Assembly (NCBI GenBank): GCA_039930465.1
Contig: JBDTTU010000023.1
Location: 1 to 50,233 of the forward strand
Length of the DNA stretch: 50,233 bases
Direction: 5' to 3'
Source: LMDS01 sp039930465
Lineage (GTDB): Bacteria > Pseudomonadota > Gammaproteobacteria > Burkholderiales > Burkholderiaceae_C
This document shows positions 1-9,348 of this stretch, in pieces. The position numbers and the translations under genes are program-made. The stretch's first letter is position 1. Every line of letters begins with the position of its first letter. The notes beneath the pieces were generated by a model. That model was not told the DNA's origin and made no database searches. It saw only the letters and a list, made by a program, of their open reading frames with translations.

Positions 1-2
1 GC

Positions 3-749
3 ATCATGGTCGACGCGCTCAAGCGCGCTTCGGCCCGGCGTGTCACCGCCGTCATCCCGTACTTCGGTTATGCACGGCAAGACCGCCGCCCCCGCTCAAC
101 GCGCGTGCCCATCAGCGCGAAAGTGGTCGCCAACATGCTTGAAGCGGTCGGGGTCGAGCGGCTGCTCACGATGGACCTGCACGCCGACCAGATCCAGGGT
201 TTTTTCAACATCCCGGTCGACAACATCTACGCTTCGCCGGTGTTGCTGTCCGACCTGCAGTCCAAGCGCTACGACGACCTGGTGGTCGTGTCTCCCGACG
301 TCGGCGGCGTGGTGAGGGCGCGGGCCCTGGCCAAGCAACTCAACTGCGACCTGGCGATCATCGACAAGCGCCGTCCGAAGGCCAATGTGTCTGAAGTGAT
401 GCACGTGATCGGCGAGATCGACGGCCGCAACTGCGTGATCATGGACGACATGATCGACACCGCCGGCACGCTCGTGAAAGCAGCCGAGGTGCTGAAGGAG
501 CGTGGCGCGAAGAAGGTCTACGCCTACTGCACGCACGCGGTGTTTTCGGGCCCGGCGATCGAGCGCATCAAGAATTCGGCGCTCGACGAGGTCGTGATCA
601 CCAACACTGTCCCGCTCAGCGAAGAGGGCAAAAAATGCACCAAGGTGCGCCAGCAATCGGTGGCTTTCCTGTTTGCCGAAACCATCCGCCGGATCTCCGA
701 CGGTGAATCGGTCACCTCTTTGTTCGCTGAACAAAACAGCAACTTCTGA
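3..749 (+). CDS. prs: Ribose-phosphate pyrophosphokinase (5' end missing)
   Basis: The last ~248 residues of PRPP synthetase, which makes PRPP from ribose 5-phosphate and ATP for nucleotide, histidine and tryptophan synthesis in the cytoplasm. The usual protein is about 315 residues, so roughly 65 N-terminal residues lie before the window. Visible hallmarks are the catalytic-loop region FGYARQDRRPR, the nucleotide/Mg segment MDLHADQIQGFF and the PRPP-binding loop DDMIDTAGTL. The frame is open to the left edge. rplY follows 106 bases downstream in the same direction, the usual Burkholderiales order prs-rplY-pth. PRPP made here feeds HisG, encoded 9 kb away. Confidence 0.97.
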   Translation: MMVDALKRASARRVTAVIPYFGYARQDRRPRSTRVPISAKVVANMLEAVGVERLLTMDLHADQIQGFFNIPVDNIYASPVLLSDLQSKRYDDLVVVSPDVGGVVRARALAKQLNCDLAIIDKRRPKANVSEVMHVIGEIDGRNCVIMDDMIDTAGTLVKAAEVLKERGAKKVYAYCTHAVFSGPAIERIKNSALDEVVITNTVPLSEEGKKCTKVRQQSVAFLFAETIRRISDGESVTSLFAEQNSNF

Positions 750-855
750 AATACGAGAGCCGGGGTGCCTTCGGGTGCCCTTTCTTGTCTGTGGGCCTTG
801 TGGCCTGTTACCCCGAAGGACCTGGTCGCGGGCCTTCACCACCTTGGAGTTATTC

Positions 856-1500
856 ATGAAATTCACAGCTTTCGAGCGCAATTTGCAGGGGACCGGAGCG
901 AGCCGCCGCCTGCGCATTGCGCAAAAGGTTCCGGGCATCGTTTATGGCGCTGGCAAACCGGCCATGATCGAACTCGATCACAACGCTCTTTTCTTCGCGC
1001 TGAAGAAAGAGGCCTTCCACTCGTCCATTCTCGAAATGGAACTGGCGGGAAAAAGCGAACAGGTGCTGCTGCGTGACTACCAGATGCACCCGTTCCGCCC
1101 GATCGTGCTGCACATCGACTTCCAGCGCGTCGACGCCACCACCAAGGTCGTGAAGAAGGTGCCGCTGCACTTCATCAACGAAGAAAACTCACCGGCCGTC
1201 AAGATCGACAGCTGCGTCGTGAACCACGTGGTCACCGAGCTGCGCATTTCCTGCCTGGCTTCGCAGCTGCCGGAATTCCTGACCGTCGACCTGGGGGAAC
1301 TCGCCAAGGGCCAGACCCTGCACGTCAACGACATCAAGCTCGCCGACGGTATCAAGGTCATGACCCAGGGCAAGCCGAACCCGGTGATCGTGTCAGTGTC
1401 GGCCCAGGCCGCTGAAGAAGAAGTGGTCGCCCCGGTGGTCGTTGCTGCCCCGGCAGACAAGACCAAGGCCAAGAAGACCGAGAAGCAGAACAAGAAGTAA
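856..1500 (+). CDS. rplY: 50S ribosomal protein L25, long (CTC/TL5) form
   Basis: 214-residue L25 that binds 5S rRNA in the large ribosomal subunit. The first ~95 residues are the L25 domain (starting MKFTAFERNLQGTGASRRLR); residues ~100-190 are the beta-rich C-terminal domain of the long CTC form. The C-terminus is Ala/Val-rich and then a basic Lys-rich tail (KTKAKKTEKQNKK). The frame is open further upstream, but the ATG at 856 is preceded by TTGGAG at 844-849 with 6-base spacing and begins at the conserved N-terminus, so it is the start. An intrinsic terminator follows directly. Confidence 0.96.
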   Translation: MKFTAFERNLQGTGASRRLRIAQKVPGIVYGAGKPAMIELDHNALFFALKKEAFHSSILEMELAGKSEQVLLRDYQMHPFRPIVLHIDFQRVDATTKVVKKVPLHFINEENSPAVKIDSCVVNHVVTELRISCLASQLPEFLTVDLGELAKGQTLHVNDIKLADGIKVMTQGKPNPVIVSVSAQAAEEEVVAPVVVAAPADKTKAKKTEKQNKK

Positions 1501-1534
1501 GCCCCCACGGGTGCACCCGCAAGGGTGCCGCCAG

Positions 1535-1558
1535 GCCCCACCTCGGTGGGGCTTTTTT
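1535..1558 (+). terminator. Intrinsic terminator after rplY
   Basis: GCCCCAC (1535-1541) and GTGGGGC (1546-1552) form a perfect 7-bp stem around a CTCG tetraloop, followed at once by six T residues (1553-1558). It lies 34 bases after the rplY stop and ends 28 bases before the pth start, so pth probably has its own promoter or depends on readthrough. Confidence 0.9.
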
Positions 1559-1586
1559 GTGCCCGCGCCGACTCGATAATTCACCC

Positions 1587-2273
1587 ATGATTCGACTCCT
1601 TGTCGGCCTGGGGAACCCCGGCCCTGAATACCAAGCCACCCGCCACAACGCCGGGTTCTGGTTCATCGACGACGTGGCGCGCAAGCTCGGCGCCACCCTC
1701 GTGCCGGAGCGCAGCTATTTCGGCCTGGTGGCGCGTGTGAACCGGCCGGAGGGGCCTATCTGGCTGCTTGAGCCGATGACCTTCATGAACCTTTCGGGCA
1801 AGTCGGTCGCGGCACTCGCGCGCTTCTTCAAGATCGCGCCGAACGAAATTCTGGTCGCCCACGACGAGCTCGACGTGCTGCCCGGCAATGCCAAGATGAA
1901 GATTGGCGGCGGCCACGGCGGACACAACGGCCTGAGAGACATCAATGCCCAGCTCGGGAGCCCCGACTACTGGCGTTTGCGTCTGGGCATCGGCCACCCC
2001 GGCGTGAAGGCCGAGGTCGTGGACTACGTGCTGCGCAAGCCGCCGGCAGAGCAGCGCGAGGCGATCGAGAAGAGCATCGCTCAATCGCTGGGCGCGCTCG
2101 ACCTGCTGCTGGCCGGCGAGATGGACAAGGCCCTGGCAAAAGTGCATGCGCAGCCGCCACGCCCGAAACCTCCGAAGACCCCAAAGCCGCCGAACCCTGC
2201 GGTCGACGCGGCACCGAACGCTCCCGCGCCCACCCCCACCGCCGAACCGGAAGAACCCAAGGAACCAACATGA
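1587..2273 (+). CDS. pth: Peptidyl-tRNA hydrolase with proline-rich tail
   Basis: Releases peptides from prematurely dropped peptidyl-tRNA so the tRNA can be reused. The ATG at 1587 gives the canonical N-terminus MIRLLVGLGNPGPEY. Catalytic His20 and Asn10 and the Asp at 93 (AHDELD) are all at family positions, as are FMNLSGK and GGGHGGHNGL. The protein is 228 residues against ~194 in E. coli. The excess is a C-terminal tail of ~40 residues dominated by Pro, Lys and Ala that is not part of the fold. The stop overlaps the start of the next gene (ATGA at 2270-2273), so the two are translationally coupled. Confidence 0.96.
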   Translation: MIRLLVGLGNPGPEYQATRHNAGFWFIDDVARKLGATLVPERSYFGLVARVNRPEGPIWLLEPMTFMNLSGKSVAALARFFKIAPNEILVAHDELDVLPGNAKMKIGGGHGGHNGLRDINAQLGSPDYWRLRLGIGHPGVKAEVVDYVLRKPPAEQREAIEKSIAQSLGALDLLLAGEMDKALAKVHAQPPRPKPPKTPKPPNPAVDAAPNAPAPTPTAEPEEPKEPT

Positions 2274-2656
2274 AACTCGCTGCCGTTGCATTGGCGTTCT
2301 GTTTTGTCCTTGGCTCTGCGCAAGCCGAGGAGGTCTACCGCTGCGGCAGCGCGTACTCGCATGCGCCCTGCCCGCAAGGCCGGCTGGTCGAAGCGACCGA
2401 CGCCCGCAGCGAAGCACAGCGGGCCGAAGCCACGCACGTGGCGTCCGGCGAACGCAGGCTCGCCGCCGAGATGCGGCGCGACCGGCTCGCCGAAGAAGCG
2501 GCGTTGAAGCCGGCGCTGGCTGGAAGCCTCAGTGCCTCGAAAGCGGTCCCGGGCCCAGACACCAAAAAGAAGAAGCGTGGATCAGCAAAACCGGTCGCGC
2601 ACAAGGACTTCGTCGTGAAGGTCGCAAGCGCCGGGAAGAAACGCGCCGGCTCCTGA
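2270..2656 (+). CDS. Small exported protein, DUF4124-like N-terminus
   Basis: 128 residues, starting inside the pth stop codon. Residues 1-19 form a clear Sec signal peptide (MKLAAVALAFCFVLGSAQA, cleavage expected before EEVYRC). The mature N-terminus EEVYRCGSAYSHAPCPQG, with two Cys, resembles the start of small DUF4124-type periplasmic proteins of Burkholderiales, but the WVD-type core motif is not obvious. The rest is charged, helix-prone and Ala/Arg/Glu-rich, ending in a Lys-rich stretch. Function unknown. Coupling to pth suggests co-translation only. The next gene is convergent, 22 bases away. Confidence 0.75.
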   Translation: MKLAAVALAFCFVLGSAQAEEVYRCGSAYSHAPCPQGRLVEATDARSEAQRAEATHVASGERRLAAEMRRDRLAEEAALKPALAGSLSASKAVPGPDTKKKKRGSAKPVAHKDFVVKVASAGKKRAGS

Positions 2657-2678
2657 AACGCGGCCGCTCAGGCGCCGC

Positions 2679-2942
2679 TCAAGGCACCTGCGTCGCGGTC
2701 TGCTGCAAACGACGGTACTTGGCCCACAAGCTTTCCTTGCTTTCCACGTGCGCCGGGTTGATCGGGATGCAGTCCACCGGGCACACCTGCACGCACTGCG
2801 GCTCGTCGAAGTGGCCTACGCATTCGGTGCACTTGGCGTGGTCGATCTCATAGATCTCCGCGCCCATCGAGATGGCCTGATTGGGGCACTCGGGCTCGCA
2901 GACATCGCAGTTGATGCATTCGTCTGTGATCAGAAGGGCCAT
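2679..2942 (-). CDS. YfhL-type 2[4Fe-4S] ferredoxin
   Basis: 87-residue electron carrier. It has two cluster motifs: CINCDVCEPECP near residues 9-20, and CTECVGHFDEPQCVQVCP, in which an 8-residue insertion separates the second and third Cys, followed by an additional Cys. That insertion and the C-terminal helix are typical of the Allochromatium-type (Alvin/YfhL) ferredoxins. It is the last gene of the long minus-strand run, 51 bases after coaD, a common Burkholderiales neighbour. Its redox partner cannot be told from the sequence. Confidence 0.93.
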   Translation of the reverse strand: MALLITDECINCDVCEPECPNQAISMGAEIYEIDHAKCTECVGHFDEPQCVQVCPVDCIPINPAHVESKESLWAKYRRLQQTATQVP

Positions 2943-2993
2943 GCGCCCTCCCGATTGCCGACAAATGCGCTGATCAGCAGCCTCATGGTTCGC

Positions 2994-3497
2994 TCAAACC
3001 TCCGTCGCTCTGACCCGCTGACTCAGCCGGTCGAGCACCGAGGGTGACACGAACTTCGAAACATCACCGCCCAAGGTGGCAATTTCGCGCACGAAGGTGC
3101 CCGAAACGAACTGATAACGGTCGCCTGGCGTCAGGAACATGGTCTCCACATCGGGCATCAGTTGGCGGTTCATGCCGGCCATCTGGAACTCGTATTCGAA
3201 GTCGCTCACGGCGCGCAGACCGCGCACCACCACTTTGCCGCCGTTGCCGACGACGAAGTCGCGCAGCAGCCCGCGAAAAGCCATCACCTCGACGTTCGGG
3301 TACTTGGCCGCGAGCTCGGTCGCGATGTCGAGCCGCTCGGCGATGGTGAACATCGTGCGCTTGTGGTGGCCGGCCGCCACCGCCACGATGAGCCGCTCGA
3401 ACAAGCGGCTGGCGCGGCGCATCAGGTCTTCGTGGCCCAGCGTCATCGGGTCGAAGGTACCGGGGTAGACCGCGGTGAGTTTGGTCACGGACGTCAT
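2994..3497 (-). CDS. coaD: Phosphopantetheine adenylyltransferase
   Basis: Catalyses the penultimate step of coenzyme A synthesis, adenylating 4'-phosphopantetheine. The nucleotidyltransferase signature is GTFDPMTLGH with the catalytic His at residue 22; the C-terminal nucleotide-binding motif is VSGTFVREIA (the more usual form is ISSTxVRE). 167 residues is normal. AGGAG lies 7 bases before the ATG at 3497. Located between rsmD and the ferredoxin gene on the same strand. Confidence 0.97.
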   Translation of the reverse strand: MTSVTKLTAVYPGTFDPMTLGHEDLMRRASRLFERLIVAVAAGHHKRTMFTIAERLDIATELAAKYPNVEVMAFRGLLRDFVVGNGGKVVVRGLRAVSDFEYEFQMAGMNRQLMPDVETMFLTPGDRYQFVSGTFVREIATLGGDVSKFVSPSVLDRLSQRVRATEV

Positions 3498-3546
3498 CGC
3501 GCGCTCCTGACGGTTGATTTCGGCCGGAGTGTAAGCCGGGCAATGC

Positions 3547-4118
3547 TCATGCGGGCTCTACGCGCTGCAGCAGATGGAAGTGCACCGCCCCGGCACGAGA
3601 CTGGCGGTGCAGGCTGAAACCCAGCGCCGCCACCGGCTCCGGCTGCAGCGGCTGCCCTGCTTCGACGTAGACGAAGCCCTGCGGCACGATCACGCGCGCC
3701 GCGAGCGCGAGTGCCGCGTCGACAAGCCCGGCGTCGAACGGCGGGTCGATGAACACCAGCTCGTACGAGGCCGGCGGGCAACGCGCCATCCAGGTCATGG
3801 CATCGGTCGTTTCGATGCGCAATCGTTCGGCCTTCAGGCGCAGTTTCGATTCGCCCAGACTCGCGGCGAGACGCCGGTCGCGCTCGAGCAGCACCACTTG
3901 CTCGGCGCCGCGCGACGCCGCTTCGAAACCGAGCGCGCCCGAGCCGGCAAAGGCATCGAGGCAGCGCCAACCGCTCAGGTCTTGCCCGAGCCAGTTGAAC
4001 AGGGTTTCGCGCACGCGGTCGGGCGTCGGCCGCAGGCCGGGCGCGTCGGCCACCGGCAGCTTGCTGCGTTTCCACTGCCCACCGATCAGTCGGACCTCGC
4101 TGCGCCGCTGCGGCACGG

Positions 4119-4122
<4 letters not shown>
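3547..4122 (-). CDS. rsmD: 16S rRNA (guanine-966 N2)-methyltransferase
   Basis: 191-residue SAM-dependent enzyme that methylates G966 of 16S rRNA. Evidence: N-terminal RLIGGQWKRSKL and RPTPDRVRETLFNWL typical of RsmD, SAM motif I DAFAGSGALG at 56-65 and the catalytic DPPF at 126-129. The start overlaps the hisF stop by 4 bases (4119-4122), so it is translated as part of the his operon. In many betaproteobacteria hisI and hisE occupy this place. Confidence 0.95.
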
Positions 4123-4879
<757 letters not shown>

Positions 4880-4880
<1 letters not shown>

Positions 4881-5623
4881 CAGGCGGCGCCGAGCTCGTC
4901 GGCGCGGGTTTGGGCCGCGGCGAAATCGAGATCACCGCTGTAGATTGCCCGGCCGCAGATCACACCCGTGACACCCTGGTCTTCAACCGCACAGAGCCGT
5001 TCGATGTCGGCGATGTTCGACAAACCGCCTGACGCGATCACCGGAATCGTCAGCGCTTGGGCCAGCTTCACGGTGGCGTCGATGTTGATGCCCGAGAGCA
5101 TGCCGTCGCGCCCGATGTCGGTGTAGATCACGCCTTCGACGCCGTAGTCCTGAAACTTCTGCGCCAGGTCGACCACTTCGTGGCCGGTGAGTTTGCTCCA
5201 GCCGTCGGTCGCCACCTTGCCGTCTTTGGCGTCGAGGCCGACGATGATGTGGCCGCCGAATGCCGTGCAGGCATCTCGCAGGAAGCCCGGGTTCTTGACC
5301 GCGGCGGTGCCGATGATGATGAACGAGAGGCCGTCGTCGAGGTAACGCTCGATCGTGTCGAGATCGCGGATGCCGCCACCGAGCTGCACCGGAATCTCGT
5401 CGCCCACTTCGGCCAGGATCGCCTTGATCGCGGTCTCGTTCACCGGCTTGCCGGCGAACGCACCGTTCAGGTCGACCAGGTGCAGGCGGCGTGCGCCGGC
5501 ATCGACCCAGCGCCGCGCCATTTGCGCCGGGTCTTCGCTGAAAGTGGTGGAGAGCTTCATGTCGCCCTGTTGCAGGCGGACACAGTGACCGTCTTTCAGG
5601 TCGATGGCAGGAATGAGCAGCAT
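4880..5623 (-). CDS. hisA: ProFAR isomerase
   Basis: 247 residues. Converts 5'-ProFAR to PRFAR (histidine step 4). Same fold as HisF: catalytic Asp8 in LLIPAIDLKDG and the acid Asp near 129 in IVGLDAKDGKVATDGW, with phosphate-binding QLGGGIRD and IASGGLSN. Overlaps hisF by one base; 74 bases separate it from hisH and nothing else is recognisable in that gap. Confidence 0.98.
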
Positions 5624-5697
5624 GGCCGAAGGGCTGGTGGTGAAGTGGGGAGGAAGACGCCGGAGAAATCGCGCGAGAGATCAGGCTGAAGAGCTGG

Positions 5698-6345
5698 TCA
5701 CGGGTTCCAGTGAAGGAAGTTGCGATACAGCGCCAAGCCGTGCTCGGCGCTTTTCTCGGGGTGGAACTGGGTGGCGAAAATGTTATCGCGGGCCAGCGCC
5801 GAGGTAAAGCGGCTTCCGTACTCGGTTTCGCCGGCACTGTGGCGCGGGTCCGACGGGCGGGCGTAATAGCTGTGCACGAAGTAGAAGTAGGCGCCGTCGG
5901 GCACCCCGGCCCAGACCGGGTGCGGCTGGGCCTGATAGACGCGATTCCAGCCCATCTGCGGCACTTTGTAGCGGCTGCCATCGGGTTGCAGCCGGCCTTC
6001 GAGTTCGAAGCGGATCACTTCACCTTTGATGAGGCCCAGGCCGTCGGTCGGCCCTTCGTCGCTGCGCGACAGCAGCATCTGCATGCCGACACACACGCCC
6101 ATCAGCGGCTTGTGGGCCGCGGCGTGCAACACGGCGTCTTGCAGACCCGACTCGCGCAGCTCGCGCATGCAGTCGGGCATGGCGCCTTGGCCGGGCAGGA
6201 CCACACGTTCTGCGGCAAACACCTCTTCAGGCTTCGAGGTGACGATCACGTCCACGCCCGAATCCTTGGCGACGTGCATCACCGCCTGCGACACCGACCG
6301 CAGGTTGCCCATGCCGTAGTCGACGACGGCAACCGTTCTGGCCAT
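5698..6345 (-). CDS. hisH: Imidazole glycerol phosphate synthase, glutaminase subunit
   Basis: Class I glutamine amidotransferase that supplies ammonia to HisF. Start chosen at the ATG at 6345 (MARTVAVVDYGMGNLRS); the frame is open 35 codons further upstream but that part lies inside hisB and is not conserved. Nucleophile Cys85 is in GVCVGMQML; the His-Glu pair is in ATQFHPEKS near residue 190. 215 residues is normal. Two bases separate the hisB stop from this start. Confidence 0.97.
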   Translation of the reverse strand: MARTVAVVDYGMGNLRSVSQAVMHVAKDSGVDVIVTSKPEEVFAAERVVLPGQGAMPDCMRELRESGLQDAVLHAAAHKPLMGVCVGMQMLLSRSDEGPTDGLGLIKGEVIRFELEGRLQPDGSRYKVPQMGWNRVYQAQPHPVWAGVPDGAYFYFVHSYYARPSDPRHSAGETEYGSRFTSALARDNIFATQFHPEKSAEHGLALYRNFLHWNP

Positions 6346-6347
6346 GA

Positions 6348-6947
6348 CTACAGGCTGCCTTTGGTCGAGGGGATGACGCCCGCCGCACGCGGGTCGATCT
6401 CGAGTGCCATGCGCAGTGCGCGCGCAAACGCCTTGAAGATCGTTTCGCACTGGTGGTGCGCGTTGTCGCCAAACAGGTTGTCGATGTGCAGTGTCACGCC
6501 GGCGTGGTTGCTGAAACCCTGGAAGAACTCGTAGACGAGCTGCGAATCGAGCGCGCCGATCATGCCGCTCTTGAAGTCGACACGCATGTGCAGGCCAGGA
6601 CGGCCCGAGAAGTCGATGACCACTCGCGACAGCGCTTCGTCGAGCGGTACGTAGGCGTGGCCGTAGCGGCGCAGGCCCTTTTTGTCGCCCACGGCCTTGG
6701 CCATCGCCTGCCCGAGGGTGATGCCCACGTCTTCCACTGTGTGGTGGCCGTCGATGTGCAGGTCGCCTTTGGCTTCGATGTCGAGGTCGAACAGGCCGTG
6801 GCGGGCGATCTGGTCGAGCATGTGGTCGAAGAAGCCGATGCCGGTGGCGAACTTGGCGGCACCGGTGCCGTCGAGGTTCAGCGTGACCCGGATCTGCGTC
6901 TCGTTGGTGTTGCGGATCACTTCCGCCTTGCGTTCTGCCATCGTCAT
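6348..6947 (-). CDS. hisB: Imidazoleglycerol-phosphate dehydratase
   Basis: Monofunctional Mn-dependent dehydratase (histidine step 6), ~199 residues, without the histidinol phosphatase domain fused in enterobacteria. Metal-binding His motifs are FFDHMLDQ, DGHHTVEDVG and DNAHHQCETI. The start is ambiguous: in-frame GTG at 6950, ATG at 6947 and ATG at 6941. I chose 6947 because it makes the same one-base TGATG overlap with the hisC stop seen at hisA-hisF. Confidence 0.96.
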   Translation of the reverse strand: MTMAERKAEVIRNTNETQIRVTLNLDGTGAAKFATGIGFFDHMLDQIARHGLFDLDIEAKGDLHIDGHHTVEDVGITLGQAMAKAVGDKKGLRRYGHAYVPLDEALSRVVIDFSGRPGLHMRVDFKSGMIGALDSQLVYEFFQGFSNHAGVTLHIDNLFGDNAHHQCETIFKAFARALRMALEIDPRAAGVIPSTKGSL

Positions 6948-8032
6948 CACAGGCTCGCTTTCAGCGCATCGATCATCAGGGTGTTTTCTTCCGGCGTGCC
7001 GACCGTCAGGCGCACACAGTTGGCCAGCAGCGGGTGCATGCCGGCGATGTTTTTCACAAGCACACCGCGTGCCTTCATGCCCTCGAAGCAGCGCTTCGAA
7101 TCGGGCACGCGCACGAGGATCATGTTCGCTTCGCTGGGGAAAGCCTTCACGTTCGGAACGGCTTGCAGCGCTGCTTGCAGGCGTGCGCGTTCGCTGCGCA
7201 GCACCGCGGCCTGGCGGGCGAACTCGTCGGCATGTTCCAGCGCGAACAGCGTCGCTTCCGCATTCAGCGCGCTGATGTTGTAGGGCGGGCGCACCTTGTC
7301 GATCTCATCGATCAGCGCCGCCGCGCCGACCATGTAACCCAGCCGCACACCGGCCAGGCCGAACTTGCTCAACGTGCGCATCACGATCACGTGCTCGTAC
7401 TGCGCCACCTTGTCCATCCAGGTGCTGGATGAGAACGGCTGGTAGGCCTCGTCGAACACGACCAACCCGCCCTGCTCACCCACCGCCGCAACGATCTTCT
7501 CGATCACACCGGCATCGAACAGGTTCGCGGTCGGGTTGTTCGGGTGGGCGATGTAGGTGATGGCGGGGCGGTGCTGCGCGATCGCCGCGAGCATGGCGTC
7601 GCCGTCGAGCTCGAAGTCGGCTGTCGTCGGAACGCCAACGAATTTCAGGCCTTGAAGTTTGGCCGACATCTCGTACATCACGAAGCCCGGCAGCGGCGCA
7701 AGGATGGTCGCGCCAGGCACGTCGCAGGCCAGCGCCAGCAGGGAGATCAACTCGTCGGAGCCGTTGCCCAACATCAGCTTGCAGCCGGTCGGCAGCTTGA
7801 CGTATTTGGACAACGCCGCAATCACATCGGCCACGCAGACCACCGGGTAGCGGTTGATCGCCACCCGACCGAGCCGCTCGCCCAGTTCCTTCTGCAAGGC
7901 TTCGCTCAGGCGAAACGGGTTCTCCATCGCGTCGAGCTTGACGAGTCCCGTGCTGTCTTGAATGGCATAAGCGTGCATCGACTGGATGTCCTGGCGCACC
8001 AGCTTCTTCAGTCGTTCCTGCAGCGTGATCAT
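6947..8032 (-). CDS. hisC: Histidinol-phosphate aminotransferase
   Basis: 361-residue PLP enzyme (fold type I). Converts imidazole acetol phosphate to histidinol phosphate. The Schiff-base Lys is in RTLSKFGLAGVRLGYM; also visible are LGNGSDELI, AHPNNPTAN and VVFDEAYQPF. The start overlaps the hisD stop by 4 bases (8029-8032). Placement inside hisD-hisC-hisB fixes the assignment over other class II aminotransferases. Confidence 0.97.
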   Translation of the reverse strand: MITLQERLKKLVRQDIQSMHAYAIQDSTGLVKLDAMENPFRLSEALQKELGERLGRVAINRYPVVCVADVIAALSKYVKLPTGCKLMLGNGSDELISLLALACDVPGATILAPLPGFVMYEMSAKLQGLKFVGVPTTADFELDGDAMLAAIAQHRPAITYIAHPNNPTANLFDAGVIEKIVAAVGEQGGLVVFDEAYQPFSSSTWMDKVAQYEHVIVMRTLSKFGLAGVRLGYMVGAAALIDEIDKVRPPYNISALNAEATLFALEHADEFARQAAVLRSERARLQAALQAVPNVKAFPSEANMILVRVPDSKRCFEGMKARGVLVKNIAGMHPLLANCVRLTVGTPEENTLMIDALKASL

Positions 8033-9348
8033 CGTGATTTCTCCATTCGCATCTCGGCCGCACGCGCATGCGCCTGCAGCCCTTCGCCATACGCCAGCTC
8101 GGCCGCGATCGGCCCGAGCTTTTGCGCGCCGGCTTCGCTCACTTCGATCAGGCTGCTGCGCTTTTGAAAGTCGTAGACACCGAGCGGCGATGAAAAGCGC
8201 GCCGTGCCCGCCGTGGGCAATACGTGGTTCGGGCCGGCGCAGTAGTCACCCAGGCTTTCGCTGGTGAATGCCCCGAGGAAGATCGCGCCGGCGTGGCGCA
8301 GCAGCGGCTCCCACCGGTGCGGGTCGCGTGAGCTCACTTCCAGGTGTTCGGGCGCGATGCGGTTGCTGATCTCGCAGGCCTCTTCCATGCTGCGCGTGTG
8401 GATCAAGGCGCCGCGCCCTTCGAGCGATGCGCGGATCACCGCGGCGCGCGGCATCGAAGGCAGCAGCCGGTCGATCGCATCCTTCACCGCCGCGATGTAG
8501 GCCGCGTCGGGGCAGAGAAGAATGCTCTGCGCCATCTCGTCGTGCTCGGCCTGGCTGAACAAGTCCATCGCGACCCAGTCGGGCGGTGTCGTACCGTCGG
8601 CGAGCACGAGAATTTCACTCGGCCCCGCGATCATGTCGATGCCGACGTGGCCGAACACCCGCCGTTTTGCACTCGCCACATAGGCGTTTCCGGGGCCGGT
8701 GATCTTGTGCACCGCGGGAATGGTTTGGGTGCCGAACGCGAGCGCGCCCACCGCCTGCGCGCCGCCGATCGTGAACACGCGGTCGACCCCGGCGATCGCC
8801 GCCGCCGCCAGCACCATCGCGTTGCGCTCGCCTTTCGGCGTGGGCACAACCATGATGATCTCGCCCACACCGGCCACCTTGGCCGGCAACGCGTTCATCA
8901 ACACGCTCGACGGATAGGCCGCCTTGCCGCCCGGCACGTAGATGCCCACACGGTCGAGCGGCGTGACCTTCTGGCCGAGCAGCGTGCCGTCTTCGTCGTG
9001 ATAACTCCATGAGCGCCCGCAGGCTTCGAGCTGGCGCTCGTGGTAACTGCGCACACGCTTCGCCGCGGCTTCGAGCGCGCTGCGTTGCGCCGGCGTCACG
9101 GCCTGCAGTGCGGCTTGCAATTCGTCGCGGCCGATCTCGAGCGAAGCGACCCGCTCAGCGGCAACGCCGTCGAAGCGCTGCGTGTACTCGAGCACTGCCG
9201 CGTCGCCGCGTTGTTTCACGTCGGCCAGGATCGCCGCCACGCGCACTTCGATCGCGTCGTCGGTCTCGGCCGACCAGTGCAGCACGCGCTCGAACTCGGC
9301 CTCGAAATCCGCCGACGTGGTGGCGAGCCTGCGCAGGTTCACGCTCAT
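8029..9348 (-). CDS. hisD: Histidinol dehydrogenase
   Basis: 439-residue NAD- and Zn-dependent enzyme that oxidises L-histidinol to L-histidine in two steps. Family segments: GIYVPGGKAAYPSSVLMNALPA, HKITGPGNAYVASAKR, GPSEILVLAD and EHLEVSSRDP near the metal site. The frame continues over 120 codons upstream, but that part is antisense-like sequence within hisG. The ATG at 9348 overlaps the hisG stop by 4 bases and gives the normal length. Confidence 0.97.
   Translation of the reverse strand: MSVNLRRLATTSADFEAEFERVLHWSAETDDAIEVRVAAILADVKQRGDAAVLEYTQRFDGVAAERVASLEIGRDELQAALQAVTPAQRSALEAAAKRVRSYHERQLEACGRSWSYHDEDGTLLGQKVTPLDRVGIYVPGGKAAYPSSVLMNALPAKVAGVGEIIMVVPTPKGERNAMVLAAAAIAGVDRVFTIGGAQAVGALAFGTQTIPAVHKITGPGNAYVASAKRRVFGHVGIDMIAGPSEILVLADGTTPPDWVAMDLFSQAEHDEMAQSILLCPDAAYIAAVKDAIDRLLPSMPRAAVIRASLEGRGALIHTRSMEEACEISNRIAPEHLEVSSRDPHRWEPLLRHAGAIFLGAFTSESLGDYCAGPNHVLPTAGTARFSSPLGVYDFQKRSSLIEVSEAGAQKLGPIAAELAYGEGLQAHARAAEMRMEKSR

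Noticed and set aside
766..792. GC-rich repeat after prs, considered as a terminator
   Set aside because: The two GGGTGCC copies are direct repeats, not complementary; only a 3-bp plus 2-bp stem can form.
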